Shown: positions 25,307-33,858 of the stretch, piece by piece
Numbering within the stretch: the first letter of the stretch is position 1
Layout: each line of letters begins with the position of its first letter
Source of the DNA: UBA10646 sp046296295
Lineage (GTDB): Bacteria > Bacteroidota > Bacteroidia > Chitinophagales > Chitinophagaceae
Reading direction: 5' to 3'
Length of the DNA stretch: 64,000 bases
Assembly: GCA_046296295.1 (NCBI GenBank)
Contig: JBKBLG010000008.1
Span: 62,001 to 126,000 of the forward strand
Notes under the pieces: generated by a model
Seen by the model: the letters and a program-made list of their open reading frames with translations, nothing else
Databases searched by the model: none
Told to the model about the DNA's origin: nothing
Program-made: the position numbers and the translations under genes

Positions 25307-26173
25307 ATGCGTCAACTCAAAATCTCCAAATCAATTACTAATCGGGAGAGTCCAAGTCTCGAAAAGTATTTGCAAGAAATCGGCAAAATGGATTTGGTGA
25401 GTGCAGAAGAAGAAGTTCAACTAGCCCGCCGTATTAAGGCTGGCGATACCACTGCACTCAATAAACTCATCAATGCCAACCTCCGTTTCGTGGTATCTGT
25501 AGCCAAGCAGTATCAAAACCAAGGACTAACCCTTCCAGATTTAATTAACGAAGGCAACCTTGGGCTCATTAAAGCAGCGCTACGTTTCGATGAAACTAAA
25601 GGTTTCAAATTCATCTCTTACGCCGTTTGGTGGATACGCCAAAGCATTCTTCAAGCTTTAGCTGAACAGAGCCGTATTGTACGCTTACCACTCAATAAAG
25701 TAGGCTTAAGTAACAAAATATTAAAAGCCTACCAGCAATTAGAACAAGAATTTGAGCGTGAACCTTCCGATGAAGAACTTGCCACCATGCTCGAAATACC
25801 GGTAGAAGAAGTTACAGCTACCTTAAGCATTAACACCCGCCACGTAAGTATGGATTCGCCGCTTGGCGATGGCGAAGATGCTACCATGGTAGATGTAATG
25901 GAAAACCCCAATGCCGAAAGTACCGACGAAAAATTAACCTACCACGAGAGCCTGCAACTAGAAATTAGCAGAAGCTTACAAATGCTCACTGAGCGTCAAA
26001 AAGAAGTAGTTTGTTATTTCTTTGGTATCGGTGTAGATAACCCGCTAAGTTTAGAAGATATTGGTGTTCGTTTTAACCTTACCCGCGAACGCGTACGCCA
26101 AATTAAAGATAAAGCACTCAACAAACTCAAAAGTACAAATCGTTGCAGCCATTTAAGAGTATACCTTGGCTAG
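25307..26173 (+). CDS. rpoD: Primary sigma factor RpoD/SigA
   Basis: The housekeeping sigma factor of Bacteroidota, 288 residues from ATG 25307 (MRQLKISKSITNRESPSLEK), the standard N-terminus of this short sigma-70 without region 1.1. Regions in order: 1.2 (SLEKYLQEIGKMDLVSAEEE), 2 (NLRFVVSVAKQYQNQG, YAVWWIRQSI), 3, and 4 (RQKEVVCYFFGI, EDIGVRFNLTRERVRQI). The tail after about residue 275 is CSHLRVYLG. It recognises TAnnTTTG-type promoters, of which candidates occur in this window. Confidence 0.97.
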   Translation: MRQLKISKSITNRESPSLEKYLQEIGKMDLVSAEEEVQLARRIKAGDTTALNKLINANLRFVVSVAKQYQNQGLTLPDLINEGNLGLIKAALRFDETKGFKFISYAVWWIRQSILQALAEQSRIVRLPLNKVGLSNKILKAYQQLEQEFEREPSDEELATMLEIPVEEVTATLSINTRHVSMDSPLGDGEDATMVDVMENPNAESTDEKLTYHESLQLEISRSLQMLTERQKEVVCYFFGIGVDNPLSLEDIGVRFNLTRERVRQIKDKALNKLKSTNRCSHLRVYLG

Positions 26174-26202
26174 CAAGAAAAACAACACTACAACAACCAA
26201 TG

Positions 26203-26913
26203 TTAGGCTTCTTCCTCCGGGTTCGAAGCCTTTTCTTTTGAGCTATCCGCTAACTCTTGTGCTACTTCTTTTTGAACAAAAAAGCTCGCCAAATAACCGG
26301 TGAACATGCCAAACAAACCTACACCCGTAGTCATTAACACGCCTGCAATTAAACGGCCTTCTGTAGTTACCGGATACTTATCGCCATAGCCTACGGTGGT
26401 AATGGTTACATAAGCCCACCATAAAGCATCTTCAGCAGTTTTGATATTACTTTCTGGCGCATGTTCTACAGCAAGTATAGCTATGGCACTAAAAATCCAT
26501 GTAAGTATGGCGAAAATAAGTGCACTACCAAATGTACCCTTCATGCGATTTTCAAACAAGTGGTTAAGCAATTCAGATACATTTTTGAAAGCCCTGATAA
26601 TGCGAATAATCCTAACAATACGTATCAGCCTACCTTCTCTAAAAATTTCTAAATAAGGTAAGCTACTTAACAAATCTATCCACCCCCACCGCATAAACTT
26701 CCACTTGTTTTCAGCCCTATAAAAATCACGACAAAATTCTACTAGAAAAAACACGCAAATACCATGATCAATCATCAGCAGTAAGTCGTGTTCTTCTGGT
26801 GGTAGTTTGTACAGCGTATCAATAAGTAACGCTATTAAAACGTATATCGATAATACTGCATTTATTAAATGCAGCCATCCTACTTTCATTTGTGTTTTTT
26901 CTTTAGATATCAT
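26203..26913 (-). CDS. Voltage-gated potassium channel-like ion transporter
   Basis: A 236-residue 6-TM ion channel monomer. S1-S4 are in the first 120 residues with a short S4 of repeated Arg (RLIRIVRIIRIIRAF), then S5, pore helix with the selectivity filter TVGYGDKYP, and S6 (GVLMTTGVGLFGMFTGYLAS). The C-terminal tail is polar (KEVAQELADSSKEKASN). Predicted K+-selective, tetrameric, in the inner membrane. The 75 bases just upstream of its start are repeated at 27537-27612, so its promoter region has been duplicated. Confidence 0.92.
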   Translation of the reverse strand: MISKEKTQMKVGWLHLINAVLSIYVLIALLIDTLYKLPPEEHDLLLMIDHGICVFFLVEFCRDFYRAENKWKFMRWGWIDLLSSLPYLEIFREGRLIRIVRIIRIIRAFKNVSELLNHLFENRMKGTFGSALIFAILTWIFSAIAILAVEHAPESNIKTAEDALWWAYVTITTVGYGDKYPVTTEGRLIAGVLMTTGVGLFGMFTGYLASFFVQKEVAQELADSSKEKASNPEEEA

Positions 26914-26916
26914 GCA

Positions 26917-26991
26917 GCAGTTGGGTGCGGTTGCGTACGCATTGGCCAGTTGCTAATGTACAAGTATTTATGTTTTGGGGTAAATCATTGG
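26917..26991. repeat. Direct repeat A upstream of the ion channel gene
   Basis: About 75 bases nearly identical (roughly 88 percent by eye) to 27537-27612 in the same orientation. It covers the leader and probable promoter of the channel gene. The 545-base interval between the copies holds one small membrane ORF. Confidence 0.85.
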
Positions 26992-27152
26992 ATGATAAAA
27001 TACTTTGAGTTAAAAACTATGTAAGGTTTTGGTGATGCTATTGCTTAAATTAAAAAATGAAGTTGCTTCATATTTTGAAATAATTCCACTGATAAAAGAA
27101 ATCAAAGTCAAAAAGAGCTTTAAAAACCTTGGTCATATTACGTATGAAACAT

Positions 27153-27437
27153 TTATTTCAATGAACGTAAGCTATCTAAATTCAGTGCTTTACTGTACTT
27201 TAAAACTATATAACTAAAACCAACTATCAAGATTAATTGAAAAATTAGTAGTAAGAGCTTTGTAAATTGTGTAAATCCCTTCTTGTAGTTAACATCTCGA
27301 ATAATGTCAAAAAAAGTTATTCCAAAACCAACAACCACAATTATATAAAGTGGAAAAGCAATAAAAAAATATGGTGATAGAAAAAGAGATAAAATTAAAA
27401 TAGGCCATATAGCCCCTGAAAAATCAATTTTTTTCAT
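27153..27437 (-). CDS. Small membrane protein, orphan
   Basis: A 94-residue ORF, beginning MKKIDFSGAIWPILILSL, with at least three hydrophobic segments (residues about 10-27, 29-45 and 60-80). It lies between the direct repeats A and B in the AT-rich accessory block. No family recognised; composition and the flanking repeats suggest it was inserted or duplicated with them. It could also be a spurious frame in AT-rich DNA. Confidence 0.45.
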   Translation of the reverse strand: MKKIDFSGAIWPILILSLFLSPYFFIAFPLYIIVVVGFGITFFDIIRDVNYKKGFTQFTKLLLLIFQLILIVGFSYIVLKYSKALNLDSLRSLK

Positions 27438-27770
27438 TTTATAAATTTTAATCTAGAAAATATGCATTAATTAAGCACCCTACAAGTGATGTAATAGCCC
27501 AAACTGCTTTTGTTTGCTTTTTCGTTAGGAATTATCCAGCTGTTGGATGCGATTGCGTACGCATTGGCCAGCTGCTAAAGTACAAGTATTTATGTCTTGG
27601 GTAAATCATTGGTGCTGAGAAAAGAAATACATAGGCAAAAGTAAAGGGAACTGATATTATTAAACTGTGAGTACTATAGTTATTGATAAGATTTTTAAAG
27701 CATTTTTTATCATTTAAAAGTAATTGATAAAAAGCCATTACCAGCGGTAAAACTTTCCAGTATATAAGAA
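27438..27770. other. Gene-poor stretch holding direct repeat B
   Basis: About 330 bases. It holds direct repeat B and AT-rich sequence without a convincing gene. Confidence 0.5.
27537..27612. repeat. Direct repeat B, copy of the ion channel upstream region
   Basis: Same-orientation copy of 26917-26991 with scattered substitutions and one indel. No channel gene follows this copy, so the repeat marks the second end of a duplication or insertion. Confidence 0.85.
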
Positions 27771-27800
27771 AAAAGGTGGCTATTTCAATTAGCCACCTTT
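27771..27800 (-). terminator. Terminator of the 27804-28421 gene
   Basis: Eleven-base arms AAAGGTGGCTA/TAGCCACCTTT with a 7-base loop, directly past the stop at 27804. Confidence 0.85.
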
Positions 27801-27803
27801 GCA

Positions 27804-28421
27804 TTACTTACAATTTTCAGTAAAGATTTTGTTTATATAAAATTGTCCGGTTTTATCATCCCTTCTTTCAACTCCATTTAGCTTATACCACCTTAGAAAC
27901 TTAGTAAGTTTTCTTTGAAATGAATCGCATTTAATTGAACTCGCTAAATTTTGTTTCGACAAGTATTTTAAATCGCTAGTAAACGAAGTACTAAAAAAAT
28001 AATCCTTTGAATCTGTAGCGTCATCATAGAAAAAAGGCATTACAAACCCGCTGCCGTAACCAATATCTACAGGAATGTACATTGATGATACATTTAAGTG
28101 TTTTTTATTTTTCGAAAATGAATAAACTACTAGACCTGAGGTATCTTCAACTTTAAATAATTGATTATCTTTAATTCTAAATAAAACTCCATCTACTGTA
28201 ATTCCCCAAAAGTTTGCTTTTCGGTTTTTATTCAATTCAAGAAAATCGGTTTCATAGGTTTTAAGAGTTATACTATCAAATTTCAAAAAAGGTTTTTTTT
28301 CTGTAAATTGATAATATGACTCATACACATATACATTCTTTAAAACGAAATTTTTCGACTGTGAAAAAACATTACTGAAAAATAGTATAATGCAACCGAC
28401 TAGTAGGGTTATCTTGTTCAT
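27804..28421 (-). CDS. Secreted protein, uncharacterised
   Basis: A 205-residue protein with a signal peptide (MNKITLLVGCIILFFSNVFSQ). The mature part is Lys/Phe/Tyr rich and beta-like (NFVLKNVYVYESYYQF, KANFWGITVDGVLFRI), ending in a small Cys-containing domain (SIKCDSFQRKLTKFLRWYKLNG). No family recognised. It is AT rich like its neighbours and shares direction with the 28439 gene (17-base gap), so they may be one operon and could form an effector/partner pair; that is speculation from position. Confidence 0.65.
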   Translation of the reverse strand: MNKITLLVGCIILFFSNVFSQSKNFVLKNVYVYESYYQFTEKKPFLKFDSITLKTYETDFLELNKNRKANFWGITVDGVLFRIKDNQLFKVEDTSGLVVYSFSKNKKHLNVSSMYIPVDIGYGSGFVMPFFYDDATDSKDYFFSTSFTSDLKYLSKQNLASSIKCDSFQRKLTKFLRWYKLNGVERRDDKTGQFYINKIFTENCK

Positions 28422-28438
28422 ATTACACTAAGTTCAAA

Positions 28439-29134
28439 TTATTCTTGAAATTTAGTTGCGGCAGCGGATGCACCAGCTCCTACCATTGCCATGGCTGCAA
28501 CTCCGGCAGCGGGTGATGCTATGCTTCCAAGTCCAAATCCAATAGCACCTCCAACAACATCACAGGCAACTGTTATCAAAACTTTTTTGAGCCATTTCCA
28601 AATACCTCTACTTGCAACACCTGAATCTTCTGGAAACAAAAAATTCCAAGGGCTTTTGATATCGTTCGCGGCGTTTACCCAAAAGTTCTTACTTGCTATA
28701 CTTATGTTAGCACATGAAATACATAATAGTTTTTCATCTTTTGTTAATGCACTATTATTTTCAATTGAGAAAATGTATTCGTTAATATTTGAATCGAATT
28801 CATCTAGCGACTCTCTATTTTGGATGACATTATCAAGCTCATCTAAGGCTTCTTTTTCTTTTCCATTGATTAGGCCTTTCTCTAGCAATAGATTAAGAAT
28901 TTCCGAACTAGTTGAACCATTAGCTAATAGTTCGTAATACTCTCTAACGTCGTCATACTTGGGGGTGTCAAAAGGCGTTGTACCTGGATTCAACACGTCA
29001 TTCAAAGAGGAAACCCCAGCCTGATAGCCTTCCTCAAGTTCAAAATTTGGAAAACTTGGGTAAGTTGCAAGTTTTGCAAGTGCAATGTTGTGTACGTAGG
29101 CTGGTAACGTAGAATTAGTTTTCAGACTAAGCAT
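28439..29134 (-). CDS. Orphan protein with glycine-zipper C-terminus
   Basis: A 231-residue protein without a classical signal peptide. Residues 1-170 are mixed polar helices (LLANGSTSSEILNLLLEKGL, NSALTKDEKLLCISCANIS). The last 45 residues are hydrophobic and Gly/Ala rich (VVGGAIGFGLGSIASPAAG, AMVGAGASAAATKFQE), like a glycine-zipper membrane segment of small bacteriocins or pore peptides. I do not recognise the family. Together with the downstream signal-peptide gene it may be an antagonism or surface gene pair; sequence alone does not show this. Confidence 0.6.
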   Translation of the reverse strand: MLSLKTNSTLPAYVHNIALAKLATYPSFPNFELEEGYQAGVSSLNDVLNPGTTPFDTPKYDDVREYYELLANGSTSSEILNLLLEKGLINGKEKEALDELDNVIQNRESLDEFDSNINEYIFSIENNSALTKDEKLLCISCANISIASKNFWVNAANDIKSPWNFLFPEDSGVASRGIWKWLKKVLITVACDVVGGAIGFGLGSIASPAAGVAAMAMVGAGASAAATKFQE

Positions 29135-29344
29135 AATTAATTTTTTAAATGAAATAATATTGAAATTAAAGAACGTTGGCCATAAATTTATAAATTCAAT
29201 TGTTATTAGTTTGTTATTAGTTTTTGACGAATATGATTAAGCGAAGAATGACTTTTAAAAAAATTGGTTATTTAAAGTGGTAAAAAATGTGTACCAGTAA
29301 AATTTTCAATTTACAGCTATTTGCCTTTTAGGCGGGCAAGTAGG

Positions 29345-29352
29345 TATATTTG
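29345..29352 (+). promoter_or_regulatory. Promoter-like -7 box before the ffh fragment
   Basis: TATATTTG fits TAnnTTTG; a TTG lies 21 bases upstream, so this copy has both boxes of a Bacteroidota promoter about 24 bases before the ATG. Confidence 0.5.
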
Positions 29353-29516
29353 CCACCCGAAAAATAGTTGTAACCATGTTTGGAAATTTGCAAGAGCGCC
29401 TCGAATCGGCCTTCAAAAACTTAAAAGGCGAAGCCAAAATCAATGATCTAAACGTAGCCAATACGGTAAAAGACATTCGCCGTGCCTTAATTGATGCCGA
29501 CGTTAACAATGCTTAG
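29345..29516 (+). pseudogene. Duplicated 5' end and leader of ffh
   Basis: Copy of the start of the intact ffh at 32423: the promoter-like TATATTTG and leader stretch, then 44 codons from ATG 29376, ending at a stop at 29516 just after the shared VN of the 43-44th codon. In about 132 coding bases I count six or seven differences from ffh and all are synonymous. The peptide (46 residues, ending ...DVNNA) would contain only the start of the N domain. Confidence 0.92.
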
Positions 29517-29603
29517 GCTATGCAACTATGCTTTTAAAACTTTGATACCTTTGTTAATGCCCACGTTTTACTCCAGCAAGTTGCTAATCAAAAACAGTAT
29601 ATG

Positions 29604-30100
29604 AATTTATAATTTTTTTGCACTAGATTCCACGGTAGTGTTGAACTATAATCAAAATTTGGCTTTTGTATGCATTGTTTAACGCTGATTTTCCAACGCA
29701 TTTGGGTATAATTGGTATTCAGCATTTTAAAGGAAAGCGAACAACATTTATTTCTTGTTACATTTTTTAGCCGCCTACAACTTCGGTGGCACTAGGATTT
29801 TCTACTGATTCAACTCCCATTATTAATATTACTTACGAATTGTCTATGTAAGATATACCAAAATATTGTTCAGTGCTTTCAATTAACCCGTTATTTTATA
29901 CATAGCGATGCCAACCAATAATTGACGATAAATTACACCCGATTTTGCTTCTACATACTTTTTGGGGAAATAGAGTACAAGTATATATGCATCTAGTACC
30001 CAACGCCAAGTGCCAATAAATTTATCTAACTCGGAGTCGCTCTAGTGCTACTGGTGGGCACAGTTGGGATTTTGGTCTTTGCTTACAATAACAGAAAGAA
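29604..30100 (-). pseudogene. Decayed copy of the neighbouring 30141-30665 gene
   Basis: Base-by-base similarity to 30150-30640 is plain along the whole stretch (shared runs such as TTTTCCAACGCATTTGG, CAAAATATTGTTCAG and ATAGCGATGCCAACCAATAA), but in-frame stops and small indels break the reading frame. So it is a tandem copy that has lost function. It lies between the ffh fragment and the intact gene. Confidence 0.9.
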
Positions 30101-30140
30101 TTATAAAAAAGATATCAGTAGACTCATATGTTACTTAAAG

Positions 30141-30665
30141 CTATAATTTTTGTAGTACTACATCCCAAGGTAGTGTTGAGCCATAGTCGAAATTGGGTTT
30201 TTGCATACCTTGTTTATTGCTGATTTTCCAACGCATTTGGTTATAGTTAGTATTTAGCATTTTTAAGGAAAGCGTAAAAGATTTATTTTTTGTTATATCT
30301 TTGGAACTGCCTACAACTTCGGTAGCATTAGGGTTAATTCCTGATTGTACCACTGATATCAGCATTGCATGCGAGTCGTTCAAATAGGGTAAGCCAAAAT
30401 ATTGTTCAGTACTTTCAATTAGCCTACCATTTTGCACATAGCGATGCCAACCAATAATGGACGGTAAATTACACCCTGGCTTTGCTTCTACATACTGTTT
30501 TTGCAAATAGAGAATAAGAGTATCTGTACCCGATACCCAACGCCAGATACCAACAAATTTATCCAATTCAGGAGCCGCTCTATTGCTGCCGGGTGGGCAG
30601 TTAGGATTTTGGGCTTTACTTAAAAAAGCAATAAAGATTGTTAGAGTTAATAATAATAATTTCAT
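30141..30665 (-). CDS. Secreted protein, DUF6705-like
   Basis: A 174-residue secreted protein (signal peptide MKLLLLTLTIFIAFLSKAQ). The mature part begins with LDKFVGIWRWVSGTDTLILYLQ, a beta-barrel-like opening shared by small Bacteroidota secreted proteins that I tentatively place near DUF6705. Two cysteines (NCPPGSN, KPGCNLP) may form a disulfide. The next gene upstream, a lipoprotein at 30675-32282, ends 10 bases before its start; the two are probably co-transcribed. A decayed tandem copy lies immediately downstream. Function unknown. Confidence 0.65.
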   Translation of the reverse strand: MKLLLLTLTIFIAFLSKAQNPNCPPGSNRAAPELDKFVGIWRWVSGTDTLILYLQKQYVEAKPGCNLPSIIGWHRYVQNGRLIESTEQYFGLPYLNDSHAMLISVVQSGINPNATEVVGSSKDITKNKSFTLSLKMLNTNYNQMRWKISNKQGMQKPNFDYGSTLPWDVVLQKL

Positions 30666-30674
30666 ATGGTTATT

Positions 30675-32282
30675 TTAATTGCAAGGGAAATGTTTAATGG
30701 TATTTGAATCGTAACTATATTCAATACGCTTAAATTCGGTAAAATCCGAATTACCTTTGAATATAGAGACACTTTGATTAGTAAATTGCTTAAGTATTTT
30801 TAAAAATTGTATTTCATTCTCTACGGCAGGTTTAGAACTAGTTATATCATATGTCAATATTAATCCATCAAATAGATCTGGATTTTCCTCTAAATACTTT
30901 TCTCCAAATCTTCTGAATGCAGTTGTATCATTAATCATTAAAATATAAGATGTACTATCGGTAACCAATCCAAAAGTAAAAATCTTTGTATCTGATATTT
31001 TACCACTTTTAAAATAGTGGTATAAAGTATATAAATCTGAGCCGCTAAATACAGAATATCGGTTAGGATGATTATAATGATTATGAACGAAGCCGTCAAC
31101 AGTAACGGCAGGTATGGTGTATTCTATACTCAATGAGTCTTGCGGCCCCCTTGTAATACCAAAATCTATTCGGCCTTCAAAGGGGTTTTTAAAAAACATA
31201 CCCATTTCATAGTTTCGAGTAACACTATCCCTCATAGATTTATATAACGGGGTAAAGAAAGATTTTTTTAACAGTGAGTCAATTACGGTACAAGGGTTTT
31301 TAGGGAATATTTCTATCGGCTCTGCTATCCAGCCTTTTTCTTTGCCTGTCAAACAAGGTACCAATCCGTTGTCTAAACTTGGCGTTGGGTTACATGGCTG
31401 CTGAGGTTCAGTAGAACTTCCGCCGCCGCCACCGCCACCGCCTGTAGTAGTAGGGATAATCCCACCTCCTCCCCAATCATCCACGATAACTAGTATTGTC
31501 TGTTTTATACATATAGTATTACTACTCCAACAAACACCCTCACAGGCACTACAGGTTCCTGGCTCAACACCTTCTGAAGCACAACATGCAGCATTCGAAG
31601 AGCAGTTTAAGGTTTTGGTAGTAGTGCACACCTCGTAGTCTAGAATTTTAATACTACCTCTTGCATTTGTAATGCTATTGTTATGGTCTATATGTACTTT
31701 TTTTTGTTTAATGCTTGAACTATTACCATTAGAAAATAGTCTGTTATCAATTACTTTAAAATTAGAATACCCGAAAGTTTCAAAATCTAATAACATGAAT
31801 TGTAAGGCAAACTTTTCTGCTGAATTTGAAGTGTCTTGTAGTGTTCCAAATTCATGATTTACATAATCAGATGAACGATATAGATTCAATTGTATAGAGT
31901 CATTCAGTTTTGCAAGAATAAAGGCGTTAACGTATTGAGTATTTTCCAAAACAAGTGGTATAAAAATTATAGTGTCATTTATACTTGAACCCCTTGCTTT
32001 TATTGTTGAAGTAATTGCTTTTTTCGTCGTATTAATAGCTCTATCCCAAACGGGCATACCATCTTTTTTACCAATCATACTTAAAAAGCCATTCCGCGTG
32101 TTTAATACTCTTAGCCTTTCTGCAATGCGCAATATTTCTGAGCCTGCATTTTTGGGTAGTGTAAGGAACCTTTCTGCAACATTTGTATCCGAATTTTGAA
32201 CTGAAAACTCATTTGTTTTCCGGCAAGCAACAATAAAAACAAAAAGCAAGGATATGACTATGTATGGATTGATTGATTTCAT
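30675..32282 (-). CDS. Lipoprotein with Cys-rich, poly-Gly and JAMM-like segments
   Basis: A 535-residue lipoprotein (Cys20 after LFVFIVAC). Order: a beta/alpha N-terminal part (about 40-190), a cysteine-rich module (about 219-258; CSSNAACCASEG, CSACEGVCW), an eight-Gly linker (281-288), then a C-terminal domain where GFVHNHYNHPNRYS is followed by VFSGSDL. H400, H402, S413 and D416 give a H-x-H...S-x-x-D pattern close to the JAMM/MPN metalloprotease signature but with a longer gap (x10, not x7). It could be a surface metal hydrolase or only a fold relative. Upstream and in operon with 30141-30665. Confidence 0.7.
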   Translation of the reverse strand: MKSINPYIVISLLFVFIVACRKTNEFSVQNSDTNVAERFLTLPKNAGSEILRIAERLRVLNTRNGFLSMIGKKDGMPVWDRAINTTKKAITSTIKARGSSINDTIIFIPLVLENTQYVNAFILAKLNDSIQLNLYRSSDYVNHEFGTLQDTSNSAEKFALQFMLLDFETFGYSNFKVIDNRLFSNGNSSSIKQKKVHIDHNNSITNARGSIKILDYEVCTTTKTLNCSSNAACCASEGVEPGTCSACEGVCWSSNTICIKQTILVIVDDWGGGGIIPTTTGGGGGGGGSSTEPQQPCNPTPSLDNGLVPCLTGKEKGWIAEPIEIFPKNPCTVIDSLLKKSFFTPLYKSMRDSVTRNYEMGMFFKNPFEGRIDFGITRGPQDSLSIEYTIPAVTVDGFVHNHYNHPNRYSVFSGSDLYTLYHYFKSGKISDTKIFTFGLVTDSTSYILMINDTTAFRRFGEKYLEENPDLFDGLILTYDITSSKPAVENEIQFLKILKQFTNQSVSIFKGNSDFTEFKRIEYSYDSNTIKHFPCN

Positions 32283-32422
32283 AAGCAGCGCAGTTTGTAG
32301 GTTAGTTTTTTGTAAATATAATTTAGAAAAATTGTATTAGTATAGAATTATATTATTTTTTTATAAAAAAACGATTACCACAACTAAGAAAACTTAACAG
32401 TAAGTCCAAAACTTCCAATAGT

Positions 32423-32430
32423 TATATTTG
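32423..32430 (+). promoter_or_regulatory. -7 box of ffh
   Basis: TATATTTG, matching TAnnTTTG, about 22 bases before the ffh ATG. Unlike the copy at 29345, no TTG is found at the right distance upstream, since the homology ends at this box. Confidence 0.5.
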
Positions 32431-32452
32431 CCACCCGAAAACTGATATTCGA

Positions 32453-33784
32453 ATGTTTGGAAACTTGCAGGAGCGCCTCGAATCGGCCTTCAAAAACCTA
32501 AAAGGCGAAGCCAAAATCAATGATCTTAACGTAGCTAATACGGTGAAAGACATTCGCCGTGCCTTAATTGATGCCGACGTTAACTATAAAATAGCTAAAG
32601 AATTCACTGATAAAGTGAAAGAAAAGGCGCTGGGCGAAAAAGTACTCAACGCTATTAGCCCCGGCCAGTTAATGGTTAAAATTGTGCAAGATGAGCTTAC
32701 CGAACTCATGGGTGGCACCGCTGCCGATTTTAATATCACCGGAAATCCGGCCGTTATTTTAATAGCAGGATTACAAGGTTCTGGTAAAACCACCTTTACA
32801 GGTAAGCTTGCCAACTTCTTAAAAACACAAAAAGGTAAGAGTCCGCTAGTGGTAGCAGCCGATATTTATCGTCCAGCCGCTATTGATCAGCTTACTGTGT
32901 TAGCCGGACAAATTGGTGTTGAAATTTACGCTGAGCGTGAGAATAACAATCCGGTCGCCATTGCTCAAAATGCCGTAAAACATGCCAAAGCTAATAATAA
33001 AAATGTAGTGATCATAGATACCGCCGGCCGCTTAGCGGTTGATGAAGCTATGATGACCGAAGTAGCTAATATTAAAGCTGCTGTACAGCCTACCGAAATT
33101 TTATTCGTAGTAGATAGCATGACGGGGCAAGATGCGGTAAATACAGCCAAAGCTTTCAACGACCGATTGGATTTTTCTGGCGTTGTACTCACGAAGCTCG
33201 ATGGCGATACACGCGGCGGTGCTGCACTGAGTATCAAGTATACGGTGAACAAACCCATCAAATTTGCCAGCAGCGGCGAAAAAATGGAAACGCTCGATGT
33301 ATTCTACCCTGAACGTATGGCGCAGCGTATCTTAGGGATGGGCGACATTGCAAGCCTTGTAGAAAAGGCACAACGTCAATACGATGAAGAACAAGCTAAA
33401 AAGCTTGAAAAGAAAATTCGTAAAAACCAGTTCGACTTCCAAGATTTCTACGACCAGCTACAACAAATCAAAAAAATGGGTAACCTGAAAGATTTGATGG
33501 GTATGATACCTGGCGTAGGCAAGGCCATAAAAGATATTGATATTAGCGATGATGCCTTTAAAGGTATAGAAGCAATTATCAGCAGTATGACACTTGAAGA
33601 ACGCTCTAACCCCGATCTTATTAACCCCAGCCGCCGCAACCGCATTGCCAAAGGCAGCGGCAAAAAATTAGAGGAGGTGAATGCCTTTATCAAGCAATTT
33701 GAACAAATGCGTGAAATGATGAAGATGATGAACAAAATGCCCATGGGCGGCTTCCCCGGCATGAAGGGTATGATGCGGAGATAA
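32453..33784 (+). CDS. ffh: Signal recognition particle protein Ffh (SRP54)
   Basis: A 443-residue SRP GTPase that binds signal peptides on the ribosome and docks with FtsY. N domain (1-95), G domain with GLQGSGKTTFTGKLA (about 107-121), DTAGR (about 190), TKLDGDTRGG, and a methionine-rich M domain at the end (KMMNKMPMGGFPGMKGMM). Full length, no odd residues. Its 5' 44 codons and promoter box also occur at 29345-29516, so the gene was once interrupted or partly duplicated, with the intact copy now behind the accessory block. Confidence 0.97.
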   Translation: MFGNLQERLESAFKNLKGEAKINDLNVANTVKDIRRALIDADVNYKIAKEFTDKVKEKALGEKVLNAISPGQLMVKIVQDELTELMGGTAADFNITGNPAVILIAGLQGSGKTTFTGKLANFLKTQKGKSPLVVAADIYRPAAIDQLTVLAGQIGVEIYAERENNNPVAIAQNAVKHAKANNKNVVIIDTAGRLAVDEAMMTEVANIKAAVQPTEILFVVDSMTGQDAVNTAKAFNDRLDFSGVVLTKLDGDTRGGAALSIKYTVNKPIKFASSGEKMETLDVFYPERMAQRILGMGDIASLVEKAQRQYDEEQAKKLEKKIRKNQFDFQDFYDQLQQIKKMGNLKDLMGMIPGVGKAIKDIDISDDAFKGIEAIISSMTLEERSNPDLINPSRRNRIAKGSGKKLEEVNAFIKQFEQMREMMKMMNKMPMGGFPGMKGMMRR

Positions 33785-33799
33785 TTTGAGTTTCAATCA

Positions 33800-33838
33800 A
33801 ACAACAACGGCACAGTTAAAACTGTGCCGTTGTTGTTT
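33800..33838. terminator. Bidirectional terminator between ffh and lectin-domain gene
   Basis: Long arms (ACAACAACGGCACAGTT and its complement) with AAA loop; it ends in T-runs on both strands, between converging stops. Confidence 0.9.
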
Positions 33839-33858
33839 TGTAAGCTAACAAACTCACT

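Noticed and set aside
27029..27217. 62-codon open frame on the plus strand
   Set aside because: Overlaps the opposite-strand membrane ORF, AT-rich low-complexity peptide, no start context.
27532..27804. 90-codon open frame on the minus strand
   Set aside because: Its start lies in the terminator of the 27804 gene and it reads through direct repeat B; no signal or family.
29376..29516. The 46-codon ffh fragment as a functional small gene
   Set aside because: It ends where homology to ffh ends and has only part of the N domain.
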